A stretch of 64,000 nt of DNA from Byssothecium circinans. Taxonomy: Eukaryota; Ascomycota; Dothideomycetes; Pleosporales; Massarinaceae. Under the pieces are notes generated by a model, which was given only the letters and a program-made list of their open reading frames with translations, was not told the DNA's origin and searched no databases. This document shows positions 1 to 12,440 of the stretch, piece by piece (positions within the stretch are counted from its first letter, which is position 1; the number at the start of each line of letters is the position of its first letter). The stretch lies in NCBI GenBank assembly GCA_010015675.1, contig ML976983.1, positions 503,604 to 567,603 on the forward strand. Reading direction: 5' to 3'. Position numbers and translations under genes: made by a program.

Positions 1-674
1 GACGGGATGGGTGGAAGGAGATAATTGGTATAGCCGCCGAAAAATGTGTCCCCTTCCTTCCTTCCTTTTCTTGGGTTTCCTTCCTTGCGAAGTACGAGTT
101 CGCAGAATCGACAAAGGAGATTTAGAACTTAAACATCAGACAACACGTCGTAAGTAGGGCGATAAAACAAAGGAAACAGAGGAAAGGAAACCATGGCTGA
201 AGAGCCGTGCTCACGACGCTGCTGCAAAAAATATGCAACCCCACAGATTTTTCCCCACACCAACGCCGTGGAACCCCCTCCCACCGATCATGTTGCCCAC
301 AACCCCCGCGAGAGGAATTTCGCTCCGCTCTGGAACAGAAACAGAACCATAGTGCCTCTACAAATCCGTTGACAAGAGATAAGAAAAAGAATCAATCAAC
401 AAAGGGAATTCGTGATAAGGAGCGTGTGCAATGCGCGTTCAATTCGTGGCTCGAATGAAAACGCGGGAATACATGTCATACAGGTCGTACCTCGTGATGG
501 CTGTCTCGTCGTTCCATCCATAGATGGAGCGGATACAGGAGGGGGGTATTGTTACAAACAAGAATTGGTGGATACAGGAAGGAAAACGCACAAGTGCGCG
601 CTTAATCGCACAAATTATTGACAGGGAAAAGTATCGGTTTTGGTGTCATGGGCGATAGCGCGGATATAGCATCA
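1..674. other. Left-edge intergenic stretch, no supported gene
   Basis: Downstream (3') flank of the minus-strand orphan gene that ends at 675. It contains an isolated 59-codon frame at 193-372 with a good ATG context (ACCATGG) but no recognisable domain. I see no tRNA, repeat or longer coding frame. Confidence 0.5.
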
Positions 675-2282
675 TCATGAGTAGGCCCCGCGCACACCCG
701 TTGTCGTTGCCGTCGACGCCGACGAGGACGAGCGGTTGAGGAACGAACCAGGGAACTTGAGGTCGGCGAGAAATTTGAAGAAAGCGCGTTTGCGTGGCGT
801 AAGGGGATGAATGATCTTAGGTGCTGCTTGAACCATGGGACCGACAATGTCCTCATCCCCGAGCTGGGGGAACTTGCCCTCGCTCTTTGGGTCGCTCAAG
901 GTCGGCCACACGGTGGACACAGGTACAGGTTCCACGGGCGAACTCGGTTCGGAAGGCTCAGAGGGCACGAGGAATTTGGCTAGATGGTGGTTCTGTCTCC
1001 ATTCTGCGTCGATCTCCGCCCACTTTTGCTCACAGAGCAGGTAGATTTTCGACGTCGGGCCGTAGTGCTCGGCCATCCGTACTTGGTGCTTGGTGAAGTT
1101 GCCGCGCGCTTGCTGCCAATCGGAAAACAGCTCGTCGCGCGTCGTCGCAGTGCAAACTTCGGGCATGTAGGGTTCCGGGTGGATAGTAAAATTGTCGTGG
1201 CCTAGCGTTAGGGCCCATTTGTCGCTGGGATCCGCAAGCATAATTGGTGGTATGTCGGTCGAAGCCACCAAAGGGCTGGCTCGCTTGAAGGATGCGATGG
1301 AGGCTTTGGTTGACAATGGCGGAGTTGTGTACGCGCGCGCTGGAGGTGAGCCAACGGGTGTCGTTGCCAGTGACGACGACATGGGGTCGGCAACGGCGAC
1401 GGTGGGCGACTGCAACGGCGACTCAGTGGGAACATCGCCATGACGGGAGTTGGACAGCATTGGCGGCAGCAAGGGCGTGGTCGCAAAACGCTCAGATTCA
1501 ATCTCAGCGGTGTCGATGTCATGTGCATTGGCCTTAGTGATGTCGATGGGTAGCGAGACAATGGAGTCATTGAGTTTCTCTCTGCTGCTGCGTGCTGTGA
1601 TGGGCAACGATGCAGGGAACTTCTCCGTAATGTCGTAGCCTTGGATCTGGTGAATAGAGCTGGTGATGGACGACGACCGGGTGGACGGCTGTCGGGAGGG
1701 AGTGGTGCTGCGCGACGATCTGCCGAACGTCGATGCCCTCTTGCGGTCGCGCACTTTGCGCGACAGCGAGGGAAAGCCGCGCTCCAACCTGTGCGAGACG
1801 CCATGCTCGACTGACCGCCTCCTCTTTGACACGACGCCATAGTCAGAAAACTCGTAGGCCTGCGCGATCGAAGGGTCTTCGGACGCGTTGAATTCGGCTA
1901 TAGGCAAGGTTAATATGCGCTCACGGCTTGGAACTATATGTTGAGACGTACCTGAACTGCGACACGGGCTGATACTGACGTAGTCGTCCTCTTGCTCGAC
2001 ATCCTCGGTGAGTTTGGGCAGCTTGCCAGAAGAATTGGGCCCCTCGATTGGGTCGTGGGTTGGAGGACTTGACGACAGCGAAGAGGTTGAGCTGGGGAAC
2101 CTGAGGTGGCCGCGGTAGAAGCTGGGCGTGGGAGGTGTCGAGCATTCAGAGGCCGAGTAAAAACCAGAATCGGTATTCGAGTAAACAGACGAGGCAGGAT
2201 CGGCGGACATGTCGAGCGAGCTTTTTGAGGACTTGCGCTGGGCAACAAGTTTGGGGAGCATCAGAGGTTTCATTTCGCGCAT
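675..2282 (-). CDS. Conserved-looking, largely disordered protein of unknown function
   Basis: A 535-codon open frame runs on the minus strand without interruption. The protein is rich in Ser, Pro, Thr and Arg. It opens with a basic stretch and has many low-complexity Ser runs and SP/TP sites, as in signalling-regulated disordered proteins. The only segment that looks folded is near residues 375-435 (acidic and aromatic, with a Trp-rich helix-like run). A probable intron lies at 1898-1951: 54 nt, GTACGT donor, TATAG acceptor, TTAAC branch-like site. Its length is a multiple of three, so the frame stays open whether or not it is spliced; the spliced product would be 517 aa. I recognise no domain and offer no function. 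The start is the first Met of the frame. Confidence 0.7.
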   Translation of the reverse strand: MREMKPLMLPKLVAQRKSSKSSLDMSADPASSVYSNTDSGFYSASECSTPPTPSFYRGHLRFPSSTSSLSSSPPTHDPIEGPNSSGKLPKLTEDVEQEDDYVSISPCRSSGTSQHIVPSRERILTLPIAEFNASEDPSIAQAYEFSDYGVVSKRRRSVEHGVSHRLERGFPSLSRKVRDRKRASTFGRSSRSTTPSRQPSTRSSSITSSIHQIQGYDITEKFPASLPITARSSREKLNDSIVSLPIDITKANAHDIDTAEIESERFATTPLLPPMLSNSRHGDVPTESPLQSPTVAVADPMSSSLATTPVGSPPARAYTTPPLSTKASIASFKRASPLVASTDIPPIMLADPSDKWALTLGHDNFTIHPEPYMPEVCTATTRDELFSDWQQARGNFTKHQVRMAEHYGPTSKIYLLCEQKWAEIDAEWRQNHHLAKFLVPSEPSEPSSPVEPVPVSTVWPTLSDPKSEGKFPQLGDEDIVGPMVQAAPKIIHPLTPRKRAFFKFLADLKFPGSFLNRSSSSASTATTTGVRGAYS

Positions 2283-5200
2283 AGTTGTGGTGAAGTTTGC
2301 AGACGCGGCGAATGTGCTACCCCATCAATGCTTAAGAAGACGAGTGGGCGAGCGCAGAGGGAGAGCAGGGCTTGAAGGCGTGTCACGGTATGAGCAAGTC
2401 CACGTTGGCTGTCTGTCTGCGCGTAAAAGTCAGGCGTCGGCAGTGTCCCGATTAGGGAGGGCACGTGAGGCGTGCGGTGGAGTGGCCGGTCTGGTGGTGG
2501 AGGCGGTGGATTGGGTGGACTGGACGAAACTGGAGTTGCGGTCCAAGCGAAAGACAGTCGAAGAGAATGCAGAAGTCGGACTGGACGATCTGGACGAGTG
2601 TGGGCACTGGGCAATGAGCGACGGCAGCGTGGACAAGACAAGAGAGCGAGTGCTGGCTGGCTTTGGATTCTTTCGGGGAGCGCACGGTTATGTGTTGGCT
2701 ACCGACGTCTGCGTCCGCCTCTGCAGCAGACAGGGCTACCTCTGATAGCTTGGCAATTCACCTCCCGAGTGCCCGTCCCCAGCGCGCACGACGCCAGAAC
2801 TCGACTTTTTCGCGCTAGCCGCATTCGACTCAGCCTGGCCTGGGCTCGCCGACGGGCTCTCTTCCCCGTAAGCGTTTCAAGGCAGCGACTCATTCGGCAC
2901 TGACTTAAGCGGCCCGCTGTGCGACGACTTGAACCACAACCTTTGCGCCGCCGTCTGAGCAGAATTCGCAGCAAGGTTCTGTACAAATTGCACTGCTGCT
3001 CAACTACCCTTACACTACTGTGCAGCAGGCTCGCGGACCGTTTTACTACGCTGCGGCACGGGAGCCAAGTGAGACGAGCAGCTCTTATTGCGCCTCTTGC
3101 ATAGGTGGTGCATATACTGCTTTCTTCTAATGGGTGCTCCACTGCTCACTGGTCCACGGGCGGCATTGAAAAGAACAGGCTGCGTAAGCCATGCAGGAAC
3201 AGCAGAATCTGCAGGCCCATCGTGGGCCGGTATTGATACGCGGCGCGCAGCCCGATTTGGAGCTGCGATAGTAATACCGCCGTGAAGGATGATGGATGAT
3301 GCCCTAGCATACTGATTGTACCGCACCGACGACTCCGTGCTGAGAAGAGTGGGACAAGCAGCGAGCACAGTTTGGCCGCGATGTCATGTCTACCGCTGCT
3401 TGATACTCCCCTGCAACACTACTGCCACCCTGCCACGATATTGGCTGCGGCAGAACGGAGCCAGCCATAAATCGGTCAACACAAACAAAAACGAACAGCC
3501 GTTTCAAAACAAAACAACATTTACACACGCTTTTTCAAACTTCCAGCGCCGCCAGTGGCTAGTCGACATCGACGTTAGTGTCGCGTCGCAGGTCACAGAA
3601 AAGAAATGGCTGGCAGAACGTTTGGCGGATGCGCACTTTCCAGCCGGCCGTCCAATCAGCGACGAGACGGATTAAAGCGCAGGTCAGGCCAAGCTGATTG
3701 GCTGATGCACTTCACTCACGCAGGCCTTGCTGTCAACACTCAGCCTGTCCAGCCCTGCCCCGCGACTTCCCCCTCCCTGTTGTGGTGCAGCTCGCGGCTT
3801 CCTCAATCAAAAAACCTTCACCATGCGAAATCGTTCCGGTCATCCCATGAATCATCGCTCCTTCCCTAAAATCGTCCGCCTATCGCTCCTTCTTCCGACA
3901 GACCCCGCTGCTCGGATTGGATCGCCATGCCGCCGCTCGTTTCGTATCCCAGCCGCCCGTTAGCGAGCCCAAAGCCAAATTTCTACCTGCCGGGAACAGG
4001 GGTTGAAAGGCCATGGATACAGGAGCTGGATAGATACCCAAGGAGAAAGAAAGTCGCGTTCTGGAACCCACGACTTCTCAAATCAACCCACCATGACGAC
4101 AGCCTGCTGTTGGGTCCTCCGTGCCGTTTTTGAGCTCCCTGTCCGCCTGTCCGCCTGTCCGCCTTGGACGTGACGGTTCGGCACAGCTCTGCGTTTTTTT
4201 TCGCCGTCGTCGCCGCCGCCGTTTGCTACCCACACCGTGCACGCTATCGCAGACTTGGGTGCTGCCAACACGCACCATGCATAAGCACTTTCAAAAAAGA
4301 GAAACCAACAGCAATTGCGTACGTAGCGAAACAATAATCAGCAGCCTTGACCGCTCGTTATTCGTTTCCAAACTCCCATTCCGGGTGCGGAGAGCTGCAC
4401 GTCCATGTCAGGTACCGCGGTCCGCACCGCTCTGCTGCTCGTTTTGGGGAAGACACCACGTTGTGCCTCTTCTGTGGGCAGCCTTTCTTTCGGTGAGCCG
4501 GGTTGAGGCCATCCATCCATCCACTGGACCACTGTCTGTCTGTCTGTCTGACGTCCACTCATCAGCAGCAATTCCACCCCAATCGCGTAAAATGCGAACA
4601 ACGTGGTCTTCACCCACGGGTCTCGCTTCCAAGATCCTTCATCCATCCTATACCGCTTTATCCAGACAACGGCAGTGGTCACTCGCTCGCCATACATCCT
4701 ATTTTCTGCAGGGCCAGTGCAAACCCCCCCCCCCCCCCCCCCCCAAAAAAAATAAAATAAAAATAAAAAAAATATCATCCATACGCAACTAAATCATGGC
4801 TCAGCCACTCAGCACGTGGAAATTACTTTCCTCTCCACTGTGTAATTGCTAAAGGCGAACTTCGGCATCACTAATCTAATCCGTCGCTTTTTCTCTCTAG
4901 CAAGTAGACTAAGCAACGTTTCGGTCCCAGAGTTTGTTCTTCGCCCTCAGCCCCTCGTCATGGCCCTGCGTGCGGTCTGTCCGCCACCACTGCTACTGCT
5001 CCCCGAGAAAACGTGGTTTGAACTTTCGAAGCCACGAGCCGGATTTCTCGATTAGGTAGCTTGCTCCCATCGTCGCGTTGCGTCGCGTGGATCTCTCGGA
5101 GCCTCGGGTTTTCTTCACGTGTGGTCTATACATGTGAACCACGTTTCGTAGGACGCCCATGTGAGCGCCCTGCGTAAAGGCGACATCTCTCCGTACAGCG

Positions 5201-5863
5201 GGTAGGAAGAAGTAAGGGTGAGAGTAAGAATTACGCTGAGATGCATGCAAATGTAAATCAGCCTGATCAGCCTGAACGCTCATCATTGGTGTGCATATTC
5301 CTAGGCCTCGCTGCAAGGTACACTTTTATCTATAACGTTATCTTAATTTTACCATGACCACATCGATGATGCTGCGCTTACTACAGCGGGAAATGCCGAC
5401 CTACACAACACAGACAGAGTAGGGAAGGGAAATTCCCTCTACACACAGCACACGCGACATTTCATTTCAATTCAATCCACATATAGTAACTGAAAGCAAT
5501 GGATCGCCATCGCGATTCATACATAGTAAACCTACAAATCGCGTGAGTGGAGAACTCCGCGATTCCTGCCCTACCAGTCAGTGCCTGCTCCTCGGGACGA
5601 CGGAAGACGGAGGACCGCTATCCTCACCTCGCCTCGCCTCACTACCTCACGAAATGAATTTTCCCATCCACTTCCATCCAGGGTCTTCCCCGTCGCCTCT
5701 CCCCCAACTAGTACACAACGAACCCTTCTCCGCGCCTGTCCCTTTCCCATGTTATTACGCAGAACAAGACGCAATCGCCGTTCATGCATTGCCCAGCGAC
5801 CGGATGCGCCCGGGTGTGAAAACTAGAAAGTACAAGCGCGAAAAGAGTCGGAGGGACTAATTC
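2283..5863. other. 3.6-kb gene-poor interval
   Basis: No frame here has coding character on either strand; the open stretches are short and low-complexity. Its left part is the promoter side of the minus-strand gene starting at 2282. It contains a CTGT microsatellite near 4535-4550 and a run of 21 C followed by an A-rich run (about 4724-4775). It could host a non-coding transcript, but nothing in the sequence shows this. Confidence 0.5.
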
Positions 5864-8255
5864 TCATAGCCAGAACTGGGTCCATAGTTTCTTGGTTGCT
5901 TCGGTGCCGTCGAACTGCGGATTGCTGGTAAGCGAAGGTGTGCGTTTTGGCAAATAAACAGTGAGGCACGGACGGGATGGGAAGGGAAGGGCTGGAGAGG
6001 CGATGGTGTAGGTGTAAAATGTGCAGGAGACTATCCATTGTCATCTGCAGCGGCACGGCAATTGAAGCCATCGAATGGTGAAAACGACTGCGACCGCGCA
6101 GCCAAACAGGTAAGGCTAGGGGAAATACAACATGTACTGTACGTACCTCAAAGTTTACCTTGACGACATCCTGGAACCCCTCCGATACGTCAGGTTCGCT
6201 GTATCTTTTCGCAAAGCCGAGGAATGCTGTCTTGGGGAGGAGCAGCCGGTGTTCAGGATTCGTCTGTTTAGGTACCGTGAGAGTTAGCATAGTTCTCTTC
6301 GTCCCGTTTCTCGGCAAGAACTCGGTCCCAACCACTGCAAACCGTCGGCAATGGGCATTTGTACATTGACCGGTGGAGGATGCAGAGGTACATGCGAGAG
6401 ATTTGTTGGGAGTCACATGTACCTAGCCGGTAGTCGTCACTTGGTTGGTTCCTGTCAATGCCCGCACAGTAGGGCAAAAAAGATATATCTGCAAGACGAA
6501 AAGGAACGAAATGAAGGCACCTTTGTTGGCTTTTCTTATGATGACTTTGCCCATTGTAGCGGATATGCTTTTCTTTCGGAGACGTGCGCAGTTCATGCAG
6601 CTCCAAGGAAGAAAAATCCAGCGAATAGAAACAATATTAGAAGGTTGGGAAAGTCAAACTTACGTCTTCGCCTATATTCAACGCTCGGACAATGTCGTTG
6701 TGCTCGCAGAGTTTTGCCGGTGCTGTGAAGAGTATGCAGCGAACGGGGACGTTCATCTTCTTTGCTAAGGCGGTCCAATCTGCTCGTGTCGCTTCGTCGG
6801 CATTCGTGTTGTCTGGATCTAATCAGCATATGCGCACTTAAATGAATGATGTAGTAGCCGTGCGTCCATGGAGGCAGCATCGGAGGGGCCGATGGAGGAG
6901 TATCCATGGGGTGTTGTTCAGGCTCCTGGTAGTGCAGGTAGACTTACCGACGACTACGCTCGTCTTCTCCTCTAGCAACGTGGCCGCGGCTTTCAGACAT
7001 TTGTCTCGCTGCGCAGTTGTCAGTAAACGAGCTTTTGCCCCCATCTCTATCATATCAAACGTGGCTCTGGGCTCTTGAAGACCACCTATAGTTGCCACGG
7101 ACTGCATTTGACTCACTGATTTCAAGATATCCTGATTAACGCGCCCATAGCCCAACGGCTGTAGATGTCTTCGGTAGAACGACGATTTCCCCGCGCCTGG
7201 ACTACCGACGAATAGGACAATTTCGAGCGGATTGTTCTTCGTATACCTAGGCCCTTCAGAGGGTGGCGGTAGCTCTTTAAGAAAGGCAGCTGGGTCGAAC
7301 GATCGGATGAACGGTCGAGGAGCTTCCTGTAGGAAATATTCTTCTGGCGTATGAAAAGATATACCTATATTGGCAGCGAAGTCCCTGTACAACTGAGTAT
7401 ACTCCAGCGAACCGAAAGCGTCGTAAATACATACCTATCACCACACGAAAAATCCTTTGGCGACTTTCCCACAGCTTCTCTACCCGCAGCATCGCCCACA
7501 AATAAACTCCCCGCCAAATCAACCATACCCTCCCCTTCCAAATCGTAGTCCTCAAGCAGCTCCCTCCACATACCCATCCTCGGCTTCCGATACACGTCAT
7601 GGGCCGTAGCAGCATAGATCGATAGCCCCGGTATATCAAGGTGCTTAAGCACAGCAGACACCTTACTCTTGAAATCCGCAAGCCGCTTCTGGTCCGATTT
7701 GATCTTCTTCGGATCCGGGGTCAACGTGATGCCGGCTTGGTTGCTAACGACCGCGACGAGGTAACCATCACCGTGGAGCTTTCTCAGCACCTTGGGTACA
7801 CTGTGGTCCCACCACTTCCAATCCGCCGCATCTTTTGCAAACTTCCTGTCAGATGCCGGTCGGATGAGCGTGGAATCGAAGTCAAAGGCCGCGATCTTTC
7901 TCTTCCCTTTTGCTACACCTATTTGCTTGTTCATGGCGGCGGCACCATATCGTCCAATCAGCAGCGTGTCGTGAATTATACGCCATGACATCTGCTCAAC
8001 CTCTTTCTCTTTCTTGGATGCCGGGGTGAAGAAATTCGCTACCGCTTTGCCTGTGCTTTACATTAGCCTCAACCTCATCTCGTCAACCTTTCCCTCTTCC
8101 AAGTCAAAGACCAAGGCCAGAGTATCATCCTTGCTTAGTCAGGAAAATACAAACTCACTCGTAGTAGTCGACGTCTGCTTCCGTTTCGCAGGTGGCGGCG
8201 AGACGTTGCGATCGTTTGAGCTTGGACGTTTCCCCAAACCCGGTCGGTCAGGCAT
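5864..8255 (-). CDS. Bifunctional polynucleotide kinase/3'-phosphatase (PNKP type)
   Basis: This enzyme repairs DNA strand-break ends in the nucleus by removing 3'-phosphates and phosphorylating 5'-hydroxyls. Six exons were joined by eye: 8255-8159, 8050-7435, 7384-6948, 6812-6664, 6263-6147 and 5914-5864. All phases agree and give 488 aa. The N-terminus is short, basic and Pro-rich. The HAD phosphatase domain shows the DxDxT motif (DFDSTLI). The kinase domain follows, with Walker A GSPGAGKSSF, and the C-terminus ends in FWL. The junction DFSCGDR/DFAANIGI matches the family across a 50-nt intron. There is no FHA domain, as in the fission-yeast enzyme and unlike the animal one. The start at 8255 is chosen because the 97-nt first exon splices cleanly to the NFFTPASKK segment that fungal homologues carry before the phosphatase. 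Confidence 0.9.
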
Positions 8256-9232
8256 CTTCAGTCCGCGTAGTGATTATAAGGCTAGCATTCCGAGAAACCT
8301 TGTGTAGGAAGATGCTACGGGTGGCAATGAAATGGATTGGTGGCGTCCGAATAGGTCGCTGTTTCGGATGTCAATGTTTCGTGTTGTCGCGCCGGAGGAA
8401 GCGCGAAACACGGTCTCGCGGACACACGTGCCCTTGCTCTTTCCCGTCAACTTTTTTTTAAGGCTGACCAATCGCTTCTTTTCAGGGGGGTCGTGGCAAT
8501 TGAGTTTGGCTACTTGTCACAAACTTTTACTTTAGTTTTCTGCTCGCTCACTATTGCCACGATTTCTTGGGAGGTGACATAGTGGAAAGCCCGTTTCACC
8601 GTGTTTGTGTAGACGTGTTTGTTTGTACAAGCAATTGGACCGAGATGAAAAGCTTCAACAAATATCTCTGTGCATAGTCAAACACAAGGATAAGGCACCC
8701 TGCCGTATAATTTTATCACTTTGGGACAACCTCATGTGGTAAGTGCGATCTATAGTTGGTTTATTCCAATTGTCTTGCGCTGCCATTGAAGCTTATTCTT
8801 GGTTGTCAGCCAGATTTATGCGCGCACATTGAAGCGAGGAATATGTGGACGCTGCACGTTCTCGTTTTCTCATGACCAGGCAGAACTGTAAATATATCTT
8901 GATTAATGCAGCCCTGCATCTCAGCTCAGCTGAGTGGGCCGAAACGTTGTGTGCCTTCCAGATTCTATCAATTGCGAAAGGGGCGCATTTGGGATTTGAC
9001 GCCCAAATTACGATCCAATGATGCGAATTCATGGTTGATAGAACGTACCGGAAAGAGAGGACTGCTCGCCTCGAAGAGTCATCATGAAGGGATCGGCTCC
9101 CCACAAGGCTGCCTGGGTTGTGCTCACTAAACCGCCGTGTGCATGGCTCACGTTATGCATTGCCTTGTTCAAAGCTTGGGTAAGCTTCCCAAAGCAAGAA
9201 TTCAAAACTCTCCACCTGTGGTGCGAGGTGTC
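8256..9232. other. Intergenic region upstream of PNKP, downstream of MED18
   Basis: Holds the promoter side of the PNKP gene and the 3' flank of MED18, both on the minus strand. A CA/CG-rich stretch follows the PNKP start. No coding frame or structured RNA is recognisable. Confidence 0.5.
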
Positions 9233-10094
9233 TCATCGAAGTGCCCTCGTCGGCGGTGGAGGCGGAGGCTTCCACTTCACCCGTGGATCCAGTGAAAGTC
9301 TATCCGGTAAAGCCAACTCTACACATCCCTTCATCTGTTCTTGGAAGCCGAGCAGCTCCCTCACACCGCCATCTAGAACGACCGTGTTGTTGAATTCTTG
9401 AACGCGCACCTTAGCCTCGAGTATATATGCGCCACTGGGATCCAGAGGCTGGAGAGCGGTGAAAGCGGGGAGCTCGACCTTCGGTGCGGTTTCAAGGGAT
9501 CGGACGCCCGGCTCGTGCAAGATGCGGTGGAGGAAGACGATGACATTGCCGTGGACGAAGCGGTGGCCCTCGATGTAGTACTCGGAGACGAATCTGCGTA
9601 GCACTGTCAGCTTATAAGCTGTCAGATGGGTCAAGGAAGGCTTACTGGTGCGGGCCTGATGCTACCATCCAGGCATGCGGGTCGCCAGACACAAGATGGG
9701 TTGAGTTCGTCTGTCGTATAGACACGCCTCGGTCCCCCGTGTCCGGTAGGTCCTGGAACTCGAGCGACCACTTGGGCTCTTCTCCAGGTTGCACCTCTGC
9801 TGACAACGTTTGCCCATTCTGTTGTCCAAAGTCCTCGTTTGACAGCTTCTGGATAAGCTGCTGGTAGAACAGATCTTTCGCCCCAGTCTGCTTTTGAGAC
9901 TTTGCCGCCACATTCTGCGTCCCGCCTCTCCTACTCAGGTGTGCGCCAGGCTCCTCGGGTTCGCGCGTAGGTCTGTAGATTATGTGACGCTCGAGGATGT
10001 GGCGGGGCTGCGTGCCCGCAACACCTGCGAGGATCTTCAGCACCTGCTCATGTCGGGGTGCAGGCACTTGGCCATAGAGCAGGAGCTCGTGCAT
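9233..10094 (-). CDS. MED18: Mediator of RNA polymerase II transcription subunit 18
   Basis: Med18 (Srb5 in budding yeast) is a head-module subunit of Mediator and works in the nucleus in transcription initiation and elongation. Two exons (10094-9646 and 9593-9233) flank a 52-nt intron and give 269 aa. The N-terminus MHELLLYGQVPAPRHEQVL is the typical start of fungal Med18. After the intron comes the conserved segment FVSEYYIEGHRFVHGNVIV, part of the beta-barrel core. The acceptor CGCAG at 9594 was chosen over nearby AGs because it alone restores this family segment in frame. The C-terminus ends in a short poly-Pro tail. The next gene, KGD4, is divergent, with about 580 bp between starts. Confidence 0.88.
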
Positions 10095-10677
10095 GTGGGA
10101 GGAGGAGTTGAGCGAAGTCGCAACAATCTTCTTGGTGCAGTCAATAACTCGTCAAGGATTGATGGGCGTCGATGTGTGGGGTATGTAAGGCCGAGCGCCG
10201 AGCGAGCGTGGGGAGCTCTAGGAGTCCGGGTGAAAGAATGCAATTCCCGGGCCAGCATTGGCACCGAGCGACGAAGACGGTGAGGGAAACTGGGCATAAT
10301 GCAGGCTGGCATGATAGCGAATTACAAAGGTACTGGAGAAACACAACTGTTCGTGTGCAAGCTTTGGGGCGCAAGCGCTCGCGAGATGATCAGGTCATTA
10401 TCAGTACCAAGAAGCTGGCGTTGCGCGGATCGGCGGTAGCTCCGGTAGCTCGTGAATTTATTATCTTGCTGTCTCGGTCATAGCATCTACGGCTCCGCTC
10501 TCCATCACTCCTCCCCACCACTTCCGCTTACTGCTTCCCTCCATTCACCTTGCGACCTCGTGCATCTTATTAAACTCTTTCTTCTTCTACTCGCGACCTC
10601 TTCACTTCGTACATTACAAACCAGCCCCCGATTTCCGGCGCCCACACCTCGTCACTCTCAACGCTCACGCCTCCAAA
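10095..10677. promoter_or_regulatory. Divergent intergenic region MED18/KGD4
   Basis: The two genes are transcribed away from each other from this 583-bp spacer. The KGD4-proximal 200 bp are CT-rich (CTCCCC, CTTCTTCTAC), a common fungal promoter/5'-UTR feature. No specific operator was identified. Confidence 0.4.
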
Positions 10678-11088
10678 ATGAATGCGACCAAGATCCTCCA
10701 CCAGGGCCGCCAGCCCATGATCCGCTTCCTAGGCAAGCGCTCGACGCCTAGCAGTACGTCACGTTCTCTTCATCCCTCAATGGCACCTATCTCTAACACA
10801 TAGTCTACAGAGATTGACCACGCTCCGCAAGCCCACCCAGCATCCCCCACCCACAGCCTGCCCGAATCCTTCGCATCCTACCGCCAAAAGGCCCAACAAC
10901 ATGGCCCTCTGAACCAGACGAACAATGCCGGCATAGGCTCCTCGTCCGGAAGCTCTCTCGGCCCCGTCGAGGCGGGCAAGGGCAACTTTTTCGATCGCTC
11001 TGAGCTGCCGCAGCGCTTCCAACGGCTGTCATGGACACAGGCGGAGATTGAGGCTGTCGAGTCGGGCGGCGCCAGTCTCTTCGCTTGA
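10678..11088 (+). CDS. KGD4: 2-oxoglutarate dehydrogenase subunit 4 (Kgd4/Ymr31, MRPS36-like), mitochondrial
   Basis: Kgd4 was first listed as mitoribosomal protein Ymr31. It tethers the E3 subunit to the 2-oxoglutarate dehydrogenase core in the mitochondrial matrix. Two exons (10678-10753 and 10811-11088) give 117 aa. The start MNATKILHQGRQPMIRFLGK resembles the yeast N-terminus (PMIKFVG), and the C-terminal motif ELPQRF...IEAVESGGA matches the family's LPxRF...E-IxSGG ending. The first exon has only 25 codons, so the gene is easy to miss. The acceptor at 10810 is used because the earlier AG at 10803 leads into a stop. The function comes from family knowledge; the motif match is clear at both ends. 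Confidence 0.85.
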
Positions 11089-12440
11089 AGGATGACCTGA
11101 CGAAGTTCTGCTGCGCCGGAACGTAGTGGATGAGTTACAATTTGGACTTTTGTGTATAGTCGATGGCAGGCATCACGGTTCTGGGGATGAGCTTTAATGA
11201 AAAGCCAAGCAGGCTGTGGTCGCTGTGTCTGTACAGCACGGGTAATGGGCATTGCATCGTCGTATGTTTGGAGAGACGGGGCATCAGGTCGATACCGGCC
11301 AAGACAGGATTCATGGAACCGGCTTTTAGGGGGAGGGGTTAGACGGGATCATTCGGAGGGTGATTGACGATTGCACTTAATTATACTACTTAGAGGGGAT
11401 ACGATTACACTGGATTCAACTCCCAATTCATATTCACAACGATACCTACCAACGTACATCTTCGTGCTGCTCACCACCACTGATTTTGGAAACACCCGAT
11501 ATCGCACCCAAAAGCATGAGATCGTACGCTTCCAACAAGCGCCCACAAAAGCAAATTTCGCATCACTCATCACGCCATTCACACATCCCACATTCGTTGG
11601 GTCTGAAATCCCCACCCCCAAAAACGCTATTGCGTTCTCAACGACCCACCCCCACGTTGTAACTTTCTAGACCTTCCGATCCTCCAAATCCCCTCGGATA
11701 TTTCTCGGAGAGTGCATAAACATATTATCAATCACGTTTACGGTTTCCCGCTCCAGGTATCTCGTTTTGCAAGTCGGCATGTTGTTGCACCGTCTCTTGC
11801 TTATTTTTTCTTTTTAGCGCTTTCACTTGTGAATTGCGACATTTCTCCACTCGGAATTTCTAGATTGTATGGTGGTGGAGACTAGAGGATGATCGTACAT
11901 ACTAAGGTGAATCTTCTGGTACTTTGAGCGGAGATATGCGGAGAAACTGGTTCTGGTAAAATAATGCGCAGAGGCTGGGTTGTTCTGCGTTCTCTCTCGT
12001 CGACGATTCCACATTCAAACGCTGGATACGCTGGAGTGGCCGGCTTGCTCCGCTGTCTGGGTCGCTGTCGGATGTAGCCGCTTGCCGACGGAATAATGTT
12101 GGAGACGGACAACTTGTTTCCGGTCCAGAAACGACATTGCAGCAAAGGTACACACTTTCGAAAATGTAGGACATAGAGTGCAACTTATAGCAAAGCAAGC
12201 ACTTCGCGACTTTAGGGAGGTGCCGACGACAAAGTGACATGGTCGTTGTTTGCGACACCCAGAATCATCACACGCAGTACTCGGCGAAGAGATTCGATCC
12301 CAAAAACATGTTATAGATAGAGAGTAGCCAACCTTCGCATATCGGATTCAAACGCTCGCTCAAGCAAAAATGTGCGTTCCTCTCCAACGGTCACCCCCGT
12401 AGGAGCCGTTTTGACAAAGGAACAGTATACAACGGGCGAC
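11089..12440. other. Intergenic, no supported gene
   Basis: 3' flank of KGD4 and promoter of the GH43 gene. Short open frames on both strands overlap and have no domain-like content. A GTG-initiated in-frame extension upstream of the GH43 ATG (from 12372) is not used. Confidence 0.5.

Noticed and set aside
193..372. 59-codon frame with good ATG context
   Set aside because: No domain or splice support; length is within chance for this composition.
2209..2745. 178-codon plus-strand frame antisense to the orphan gene
   Set aside because: Overlaps the opposite-strand gene and its promoter; composition effect with no domain.
12372..12440. In-frame GTG-led extension of the GH43 gene
   Set aside because: No ATG; nuclear fungal genes rarely start at GTG, and the family N-terminus fits the ATG at 12441.
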